A stretch of DNA of 64,000 nt, from NCBI GenBank assembly GCA_963556255.1, contig OY744604.1, positions 76,958,736 through 77,022,735 on the forward strand, given 5' to 3'. Below the pieces are notes generated by a model that made no database searches, had not been told where the DNA came from, and saw nothing but the letters and a program-made list of their open reading frames with translations. The stretch's first letter is position 1; every line of letters starts with the position of its first letter. This document shows, piece by piece, positions 45,800 to 64,000 of the stretch. The DNA is from Allolobophora icterica (taxonomy: Eukaryota > Annelida > Clitellata > Crassiclitellata > Lumbricidae). The position numbers and the translations under genes are program-made.

Positions 45800-46358
45800 G
45801 CTACCAAACCTTAGGTCAATGAAGTGATGTAAGAACTTGAGGTATGCCTATGTGGTGATGTTTTAGAGTTTTGGTGACTGAGCGGGCAAGATCATTTTAG
45901 ATTGTGAGGAAAAGTTTTATTTAAGATGATTCCATGTTATAGGAGAGAGTTGCAGTAGTCGAGGTTGGAGTGAGCATTACTCTTCCAGGATATATATTCA
46001 GGTATGAGGCTGCTGCTTGACGAAAGCAACCTATGCACTGCAAACTATGAACTCCAGTTAGCAAAGTTTATTCAGCAATATCTCATTGCAAACTTAGCAT
46101 CCGTACATGTCATATCGTTGTCTTTCTCTAGGGTCTTTCATCTGGCAACCAGTCGCTCCTAGCGTTGAGTTTAGAATATTAAAATCGCTTTAAATCAATT
46201 ATCACGACATTTGTAAGTTTCGAGACCTTTACTGGTGTGGGCCCAATGTTATTGTGTGTTTTTTTTAAATTCTAGCATGATAATTATCCGACATTAAATC
46301 CAGTGTGAACTTTTAATACCTATGTTTTTCAATTTAACTGGGTTAAATGTCATAATAT
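45800..46358. other. Non-coding, upstream flank of gene B
   Basis: No gene. From about 46160 it aligns with the upstream flank of gene A (25700-25900). Confidence 0.5.
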
Positions 46359-46950
46359 TGCATGGCGCCAGATTATCATTGGAAGGCAGTGCAAGGCAAG
46401 CACTCATTGACGCGCCTAATTGGTGGGTAGATGCATGCACTCATACCACACAGACTGACAAACAGACGCAGAGATTCCAGACCACGAGGGCGCCAGTGAG
46501 TCTGAAGTACGAGCCGACTCACCAACTGACCAGATGCCACGTGTACAGAGATATGCAGACGGACAAAGACGAATACGGACAGAGACAGAGAGGGATGAAC
46601 AGACACAGCTATGCGAGTAACCCGACCGAATGAGTTGACTACAAATAGAGGCTGAGCTTAAAATGTAAGGAGAGTTGTCACGAGTGATAGTAGAAGCAGC
46701 AGCACGAGGTTGTCGTCGTAATTGTAACGTGTGAATAAACTTATGAACTGCTGCTGAGCGTTGTCTTAGTCTTTCTTCGGGCCATCGACCTGCGGCCGGG
46801 CTTGTCATCAAGCACGAGAGATGCTCCGCCTGTTCGTCCTACACGAACCGATCTGCTGTAGACACGAGCGTCAACTACCCTACATGTAGGCTACGCTACA
46901 TGCTCTCCGACTCCCTACATCGACCATCTTCATCCAGTTGCCACGCTACA
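46359..46950. mobile_element. Probable solo LTR, 592 bp
   Basis: Gene A's upstream region (near 25920) lacks this block, which starts TG and ends CA and is flanked by ATAT on both sides. It contains GTGAATAAAC, a possible poly(A) signal, near 46730. No internal retroviral genes are present. The 103-codon frame across it is probably fortuitous. It sits about 180 bases before gene B's TATA box. Confidence 0.5.
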
Positions 46951-47133
46951 ATATTATTACGACAGAATATTTTCAAAAGCTGTTTTCGTGTGCATTTCAC
47001 TGAACTTACTAAGGGATGAAAATTCTTGTATTTCCATGCCTAAAACAGCAGTGGGCTGTACTGATTGTGGTGGTTGCGTGCGAAGGGCGAACGACTCGTG
47101 ATAAATGAGCTCATTTCATATCGGCCATGATCT

Positions 47134-47141
47134 TATATAAA
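47134..47141 (+). promoter_or_regulatory. Gene B TATA box
   Basis: TATATAAA 79 bases before the start codon, at the position of gene A's TATA box, with conserved GTGATA and GCTCATTTC upstream. Confidence 0.6.
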
Positions 47142-47219
47142 CAAGTGGTTTCAATTTCGTTGTTACATACATACAAGAAAGTTAGACCTCAAACTGCATT
47201 ATCAGGATCACCAATTACA

Positions 47220-53885
<6,666 letters not shown>

Positions 53886-54605
53886 ATAGTTCTTTAAATC
53901 CGGCCAAATGGGCCTAAAATTTCGTTGAGTAAGCGCTCTCTTTGAAATACCACTTCTTCTGGATTCTGCGTTTAAAATGATTGGCCTGTTAATTTAAGCA
54001 CATCCGAATTGTGGCCTATTTTTATGCAGATAGGCCTAAAAGCATTAATTTAACTTCATTTTGTGTTTTTTATAGATGCATCAGTTTAAAAGATATCCAA
54101 CAAAAATGATACTCCAGGGTCTTATTTTGTCGAGGCAGTCTTACTTTATCATTTAATCGGATATTCATTGATGCACAGTTTGTTTTCTTTTGTAAAGACT
54201 CTTAAAACGCCAGTATAAACACAGTGAACAATTATGGCTCTATTATTGTCAAACTTTCTGTTTTCCTGTTACAAAAGGGGTTTGACTTAATTCTAATATT
54301 AGCCTAATCTGAATTTGCATTTGACCTAATTACGGTTTGATGTTGGTGTGCCATTGGTTGATGACTTGTGCATTAGACAATGGCGCAATAGATGTTACTA
54401 ATTAGTAAAAAAAAAGTTAAAGTAAAATGCGAGAACATTAATTGTATTTGTCAGCTTCCTACTAAATCAGATGCAGGAGTCTGTAATTGCTTGTTTGTAT
54501 GTGATAAGCTTGATAAACATCAACAAATGTTTCTTTTACTTTCATAGGCCCCAATAATTGAGCAAAACCAGTGTTGGTTGCGTCGTGAAACATCATGCCT
54601 AATTA
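53886..54605. repeat. 3' flank of gene B, segmental duplicate (copy 4)
   Basis: Matches the 3' flank of gene A at 30127-30420 and then part of the 3'-flank duplicate (30840-31160). No gene. Confidence 0.6.
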
Positions 54606-54606
54606 G

Positions 54607-55079
54607 GGTTGCCAAACGTCTGGCAAAAGGAGGACATGTCCTCCTTTTTGGCTTCGTGTCCTCTGTCCGGCAGGCAAAGCTAAAAACCTGGAAAATGTCC
54701 GGCTTTTTGTATGTTTGATGTATTGGACTATTGGCTATTATTTTGTGACCGTTTTTAACGACTTAACATGCGCGTGATGTCCATAAGTTCCTCTGACTAA
54801 TCTATTTGCTTATTTATTTTTTATTGCAGCTCCATTCTCCAGACATTTCTAGTCCATGGTCAGAGTAATGTTACAATGTACCTTAGATGGTCAAACTGCT
54901 AATTTTATTTCCGGTAGCAGAGCGTCGTCTGTGGTTTGTTTTTATTAGTAAAGCAGCTTTTCAATGCGACTTCGTTTCTTGGTTACTTAAGAGACCCTCG
55001 ATCTGACTCCAAAGTAAAACATTCAATGCGTCCTCCTTTGTCCTCCGTTCCAGTTTTCTGTGTCCTCCTATGGCTACCC
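54607..55079. mobile_element. MITE-like element, 473 bp
   Basis: Imperfect inverted ends GGTTGCCA and TGGCTACC, with GGAGGACA-type motifs near both ends, flanked by ATTAG on each side. It interrupts the copy-4 duplicate. The superfamily is uncertain. Confidence 0.5.
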
Positions 55080-55360
55080 ATTAGGGTGGTCCACGTGCAT
55101 ATGGTAACATTTCAAAGTGTCCAAAAACTCTCTCCACAAGGCTGCCCTTGTTTCACTATGTATACAAAAGAATCATGACAAAAATTGAATCAATCTGAGT
55201 AGTTTTAGGGGTTGCTGTGATTTCAACAATTTTCTTATACACGCATTTCGGATGAAATTTTGGTCGTATAATGTTCTGAATTTTGTTTTCAAATGACTAG
55301 AACAATAAGAACTTGTAACAGCTGCACTGTACAGGCCTACCAATTACTTGCTCACTTCAG

Positions 55361-57617
55361 AGTCTGATCCTAAATGTTACGTGAATGGAATGCCAATTAC
55401 TTCCAACCAAACTGTAGTGGATGAGGGAGATTTAATTGAATTGAAGTGTAATTTAACTTTCGCTGAAAGATGGAGACCTAAAATGGCATGGAAGCGACAG
55501 ATTAATTCAGAGAACGACTGGATGGTTATTGCAAATCAAGAAGAAACTGAGTAAAGAGACAAGATTTGCTTCACTTCCACAACTTTAAGTTTTAATGCCA
55601 CTCATTATGTAACCTCTTTCATGTGTACAACTCGATTCCTTGAGTATGATCGCCCCAAAACGACTTCCGCTGAAAACATTCCCGAATATTCACATATTTG
55701 GAGGTCACGAACATTTCTACTACGGTGTAAGTTAACTGAATATTTTGTTTACTCAATATAAGACATATTTCAATATCCAGAATAAAATTAAGTTTCTTAC
55801 CACATGAAAGACAAATAATTTCAAACGAATTAAAAAATTGTTATTTGCAACTAGCCTACTAGTATGACGAAATTTGCATAACATGTGACTTATTTATGTG
55901 TTATTAGTTAAAAAAATGCAGTGCCACTTGATTCTCATATATATCTTTTCAACAATACGAATTGACATAATTTAAAGTTTTGTGAATCATGATATGTTTA
56001 TTTTAAAATTTTAGAAAATACCGAGTACATAATGCTTCCATAGCCTGACAATGACATGGATCAGATTGCATAGATTTTATTTTAAGCGGTCCAGAGACTT
56101 AAATAGGATTAGATTCAGTTCTGATCCTCATTATTGCTTAAGTGAAACACGATAAAGTACAAAAAAGACCTGAATATTCATAATGACAACTTTTAGAGAG
56201 TGGCATGTATAGCACTCAACCGTATAACTGTGAAATTTATTTGTAGATGTATTGTCTAGTGTGTAGTTTTGATGCTTTATATTTCGACAGCTTTATACGA
56301 AACCAACTATACAAATATAGAATTGGGAAACAAAGGTAATACTGTTTCGGTTACGATTTAATAAAACTGTGGACTGCGTTCACACTACTCTAAGATCGAT
56401 CCTCAAATTCATAGCTAATGTATCGCACAAAATGGGGCCCATTCAATGGAGTCTTATCTAGAGTTGACAGTTCATGCCATGTTTAGAGATCATTGCCATT
56501 GTTGCGTCAAGGTTGAAAAAGGAAGATAACCGAATGAAGAGTGCTGATGAATTATCAATTTAAACACAAAGCGGTTGGCAAAGTTTTAGAGGAATAATTC
56601 TTAACTATTTTCGTCATTATAAAAGCATTAGATCTTACTGGATTGGAGTGTAATGTAAAACGAGAAAGACTATGTGCTAGGTCTTTAATATTTTATTTAA
56701 AATGATGATTCAGATACTTGTATTAAATTTTCATTCTGTTAGATAACTAGCATCAAACGAGCAACAGTGTTGTAATGCGGTGTTTTGTCTTTTTAGGTTG
56801 GGTGCTGATGTCTTTGATTCCTTGTGTTGTGCTGTTCATCTCGATTTCCGTTGCTCTTCACTTTACTATCTGCCGCAAGAAAACACAAGGTGGCTGGGTG
56901 TCTGGTTGTCGTTCATTGTATTATTAATAAGTGCGTGAGCGATCAGAAGAGTGCTAGAGTTAGTGAAAGATTTTTTGTCCTCTGGTGACTGTCTGAGCCG
57001 ATTTGGTGAAATCGGATGATTCTGAGTAGAATTTCACTACCTTCAATTAGAATTAAAAAGTTTGCATTTAGAGTAAAATCTATGTGCCAGCTGACAGTTG
57101 GACAATCAATTTGTATAATAGATCTGTCGACGCATTGCTTCATTGTATATACAATCATGCGGCCTTCAGTTTATATGTATGTGTGGACAAGTGGGATTGC
57201 TCTGAAAAAAAATTGATTGTAACGACTTAAGCGCTAAAATCTCGTTGTTTTCTCACTGCGCAAAATCAGGAAGAAATTACTCTACCCGTTCGTTTTTCGT
57301 TAAACGTTGACAGCGTCGTCAGTGAATCCACTGTTGTAGGATCAGACGCGAAACCAACTACTATGCCTGCTTACGAACAAGTAGACCTCGAACCTTGTGC
57401 AGGCAGGGTAGTAGCAGTACGCACAATCGGAAATACATCAGCGGATGACAAGTACAGCGCTTTAATTACGTCTGATATAACTCCTCAAAGACCACACAAC
57501 TACGAAACAATCAAACTTCCTGAAATAGACGACTACGTAAACACATTCGATACAAGACCTCAAAATGACCCAAATGATTTTACATGGAAATGTTCGACGG
57601 ATTATGTCAACATTTGA
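55361..57617 (+). pseudogene. Gene C: truncated Ig receptor with ITAM-like tail
   Basis: Readable exons: 55361-55726 (Ig2-like, 366 nt), an optional 45-nt exon 56291-56335, membrane exon 56797-56889 and tail exon ~57274-57617, all compatible with phase 1. The Ig exon keeps LKC, MAW, FMC and an AENIPEYSH end like A and B, but TAA at 55552-55554 interrupts it. No signal peptide or Ig1 exon was found between gene B and this point. The tail has YEQV, then YSAL, twelve residues, YETI, and two YVN sites (DYVNT and the C-terminal DYVNI) that fit the Grb2 SH2 consensus. The intact tail beside a broken ectodomain suggests recent loss, or a sequencing error at the stop. Confidence 0.6.
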
Positions 57618-60712
<3,095 letters not shown>

Positions 60713-61230
60713 ATAATTTCTAAAGTATAACTGCGAAAACATCATGGTCACATAAATCGCGTCTGGAGCTTCCTGGTAGATCAGATATAAACGGCTTGTA
60801 ATGGTTTGCTGGTACATGATAAGCTTGATAAAATATCACCAAATTGCTCTGTGCGCTTTCACAAGTCCTCGTAATTATCAACGCCAGTCTTTGCATCGTG
60901 AAACATCATGCGTACGGGATAAAAGTTAAGGCATATTAGACAACTAGCTCTGAGTAGAGGAACCAGGTCAACGATATATTACCACAAAACTGCTATTGTG
61001 GAATCACAAGGATTTTAATCATGAGGAGTCAACCAATTAAATTCTTGATATCCGCAAAATCCATTACCCCATTTTTCTCATTAGTAATTCTAATAAGTTT
61101 CTATTGCGAAATGATATTTTGCGTAATAAGATGCAACAACCTGGATATTTCTATTGGAAGGAAGAGAAATTTCCTTATTTGTACCCGATGAGCCTATAGA
61201 TAAGTCTAAATTTTAAAGCAGAAATGACGC
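60713..61230. repeat. Segmental duplicate, 3'-flank type (copy 5)
   Basis: Aligns with 30950-31510 and 654-2160, for example ACCACAAAACTGCTATTGTG. It marks the end of the gene C unit. Like copy 2 it lacks the CR1 insertion of copy 1. Confidence 0.7.
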
Positions 61231-61626
61231 AACTGACAAAAACGTGTTAGAATAGCATGTGTAATGTGGGTTGATCGCACGTGATTCGAGGTGGCCGATC
61301 ATCTGTAGAAACGAACACTCGATGTAGTAGAGTTCTTTATTCGATGACCAGCAGTAGGCGTATACAGCAGCGTTTCCGAACCCGAACCACTAAAGACAAC
61401 TTTTACAGTCTCGAGGTTGCACTTAAAAACTGTTTTGGACGAGGTCGCTGGGTCTACATACTGTACACGTGCAGGTATAAAAAACCTTTACGGATTGCCA
61501 AAGACATGATTCTCATATCTATAGGATACGCACATTGGTACATTCCTGTCAAATCTAAACATAGCACAGATCTCTCAGTTTGCTCATTCCTCTCTGTCTG
61601 TCTTTCTATCTCTGTGTCGGTCCCAT

Positions 61627-62061
61627 GAAGAATCAACTCCAGAAGTCATTTGATTCTAGGAAGAATCAACTCCAGAAGTCATTTGGTCCTAGAAAGAATC
61701 AACTCCACCAGTCGTAAAAATAATAAACTCCCCAAATCAATGGAAGAAGCAACTCCACAAGTCATTTGGTCCCAGGAAGAATCAACTCCCCCCATTCAAT
61801 TTGTCCTAGCAAGAATCAACTCCACAAGTCATTGGCTCGTAGGAAGAATCAACTCCCCCAGCTGTATAAACAAAAAACTCCTCCATTCAATTTATCCTGG
61901 GAAGAATCACCCCACAAGTCATTTGGTCCCAGGAAGAATCAACTCCCCCATTCGGTTTGTCCCAGGAAGAATCAACTCCACAAGTCATTTTGTCCCAGGA
62001 AGAATCAATTCCCCCATTCAATTTGTCCTGGGAAGAATCAACTCCACCAGTCACTTGGTCC
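61627..62061. repeat. 33-bp minisatellite, about thirteen units
   Basis: Units of GAAGAATCAACTCC followed by either ACAAGTCATTTGGTCC or CCCATTCAATTTGTCCT, partly alternating. All three frames stay open for long runs, which creates spurious ORFs on both strands. Confidence 0.9.
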
Positions 62062-64000
62062 GATCTCAAGCGAAAACACTCCCGGAGTGTTTATTCGCAG
62101 GATGGATGTTTTTGTCCTAGTACCAGTCATAATATACTAGGTTAAGAACATTCCACGAGTCTTTTTATCCGGTGTAGGAGGCTGGATCGACTCCCCATAT
62201 AACCATATAAAAAGAATCCTTCATGGCTATAGGTCTGAACGTTCAATGGTCCAATAGCTGGCGAGACTGGTTGCAACTGTTGAATATCTATGGCCTCACT
62301 GGAAACCCAGCTAACGTGGGTGTTAGGGTTTCTACTGAAGTTGCGCTTTTCTTTAAACCATTTACGCCAATGAGTAAACAGGATATTTCATTTGTCAACT
62401 GTTCAATACAGTTTGTTATAGGCCTAAAATAATTAAAGCCCGGGCATCTCATCGTCATCGGTATTAATCAAATTAATGATTTCCGTTGTTCTCGGTCCTT
62501 TGTCAAGTCCAGCGACGCTCCAAGTGTTAGTCCAAATCTAGTTATGTCCTCATTTACGGGTTGAAGCCTACTTTGTCTACCCATGAACACTTCAATGGGC
62601 CTATATTGACCATGTATGGGCGCAATATAGAAATATGGGGTCCTACGTGGTCATGCTGGCAGGGTCTAACGTAAGCTAATATAGAAACTTCTGTAGCGCC
62701 GTTACCATAGTGTACTAGGCGTCTCTCGATGTCGATTCTGCCCAGCCAGCATGTCCACGGGCAATAGGTGGGGCCAAAATGGTTCAAAGCGGGTCCTCTA
62801 TGGAAATGTGGGTCCTATTTGGGCTCCATATGGGCATATATATATATAAACCATAAGTGTAGGCCTAATTGCAAGTGACATCGTTAGAAAATGCATAACT
62901 AGGCCTCAACCTTTGTCTACTCAGCGGCTTATACCACGCTGTAGCGTAATGCACAGTATTCACAAATTCAATTACGTCAGTCTGTTGCAGTCTATTGTGT
63001 CAAACTAATTTCCAGCACTAAATATATATTGTATACCATTTTTGGTGTGTTGTATAGTGTCAAGGTAATTTATGACAAATAGTATTTATAATATACCATA
63101 CTGTACCGTACATCTAGTGTCGGATTTAGACTTGGTGAGGCCCTAAGCTATATGCCTATGAAGCTTGGAGTCTCCTTGTTAAAAATTACACCAGAATGTA
63201 CCCGTAGAGTAATGGATAACACACTGGCGTGAAGAGCTGTAGGTACCAAGATAGAAACCCGTAGACCCCATAAGGTTTATTCAGCCTTCCACTCTTTAGG
63301 TGGCAGCGGTGGTTAAATGAATAGTAGGCCGTGGTTGGCGCCATGTGGCTGCCGCATAAACATCAGAAAACGGGTTGTTCAAATTTTGTAATAAAGGTCT
63401 AATTTTAGAATCATATCATGATGGAAATTCTGTTCTCGTTATTCCAGAACAGCTTTCCTTGTAATTTACAACCACTGTAATTTTTTAGATAACCAAAACC
63501 TGAGTGTGTAGTACCACCAAAACTAAATATCCAAGAGCGACGTGCTAAGTTTGAAACTTGAAACTAGAAGACGTTGTTGGCCTATTTTTGTCGTTCACTG
63601 TTATAGCTTTGCAAGACTCGGAGCAGGATAATTTTCGCTAAGTTGTATTATCTTATGAGCCCTCGTATGAAGTCAGCTTAATTCTGACTTGATTTTAGAA
63701 GAGTTAAGAAGATAAAGTTGCAGGTTAAACATCAAAATTAAACATGCATAAGTTTTAGAAAACGGTAGATTCACAAAACACGCACCCTTAGATACAACAT
63801 TGATTCTGTACAACGACGTTGTTTGCCCAATAGCTGGCCGACATTGCCTAGGCCTACTGCTTGCAATTAGTCGATATCTGGAGCCCAACTGGAAGCTAAA
63901 TTGGCGTGGCTGTCCGGGGTTTCTACGGAGGTTTTGCTTTTCTTACTAAAACCAGTTTACGACTATGAGTAGCTTGGATATTTGATTCGTCACAATGACA
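62062..64000. other. Non-coding, repeat relics
   Basis: No gene. A block at 62210-62420 is loosely repeated at 63815-63990 (CCAATAGCTGG, GGGTTTCTAC, TTTACG). At 62570-62830, GGTCATGCTGGCAGGG and its rough inverse CCCAGCCAGCATGTCC form an inverted pair. A tRNA-derived SINE lies at 63196-63300. Confidence 0.5.
63196..63300 (+). mobile_element. tRNA-derived SINE (same family as 3045-3215)
   Basis: Shares GTAGAGTAATGGATAACACA and CTGGCGTGAAGAGCT with the minus-strand copy at 3045-3215. It is followed by GTAGGTACCAAGATAGAAACC, a degenerate B-box region. Confidence 0.55.

Larger units (their letters stand above)
43086..45800. repeat. Segmental duplicate, 3'-flank type (copy 3) with insertions
   Basis: Aligns with 30455-32250, from GTATACATGTAGATGCAAGA to AAAGATGAACGAGTTAGTCG. 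It is interrupted by LINE fragments at 43793-44060 and 45096-45700 and by a G-rich, T-rich transposon scrap at 44065-44400. No receptor exon. Confidence 0.7.

Noticed and set aside
61650..62145. Overlapping ~60-156-codon frames
   Set aside because: They follow the 33-bp minisatellite, whose length keeps all frames open.

Overview
The window looks like animal nuclear DNA, most likely from an echinoderm or a related deuterostome. Genes are split by phase-1 introns, intergenic DNA is AT-rich and full of transposon relics, the palindrome AGGCCT recurs throughout, and there is a retrotransposon whose pol order (integrase before reverse transcriptase) is known from deuterostome Gmr1-like elements. 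There are no operons, rRNA genes or convincing tRNA genes. Species cannot be fixed from sequence alone.

The host genes are immunoglobulin (Ig) domain membrane receptors, all on the + strand. Gene D (10939-13019) has one Ig domain, a Ser/Thr-rich stalk and a membrane segment. Gene A (26179-30126) and gene B (47220-53885) are close paralogues with identical five-exon architecture: signal peptide, Ig1, Ig2, membrane exon, cytoplasmic exon. Gene C (55361-57617) is a third member lacking a visible signal peptide and Ig1 exon, with an in-frame stop in its Ig2 exon. The tails of A, B and C end in a tandem YxxL...YxxI motif that resembles an activating ITAM with a long spacer, so these look like signalling receptors. 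Duplicated flanking and intronic DNA recurs without exons at 1-5830 and 41640-45800, which points to repeated segmental duplication and gene loss.

Mobile DNA by region: 0-9 kb holds a hAT MITE, a CR1 fragment, a tRNA-derived SINE and a decayed piece of a double-jelly-roll-capsid (Polinton-like) virus. 9-18 kb holds a hAT element with its 8-bp target duplication, a MITE beside gene D and a 3.0-kb piggyBac relic. 17.4-23.5 kb is a young 6.1-kb Gypsy-class (Gmr1-like) retrotransposon with 478-bp LTRs that differ at one site, yet with most of its integrase core deleted. 32-37 kb holds two related hAT-like relics, a LINE and an 896-bp inverted-repeat element with a 36-bp minisatellite. 43-55 kb holds LINE fragments, a probable solo LTR and a MITE.

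The most puzzling stretch is 38.0-41.6 kb: a GC-rich island with ~150-bp tandem repeats followed by dozens of short stem-loops whose stems vary with compensation, and a ~160-bp module present twice with a conserved hairpin loop. It matches no family I know.

All exon models are read by eye from splice sites, reading phase and comparison among the paralogues. No search or RNA evidence was available.
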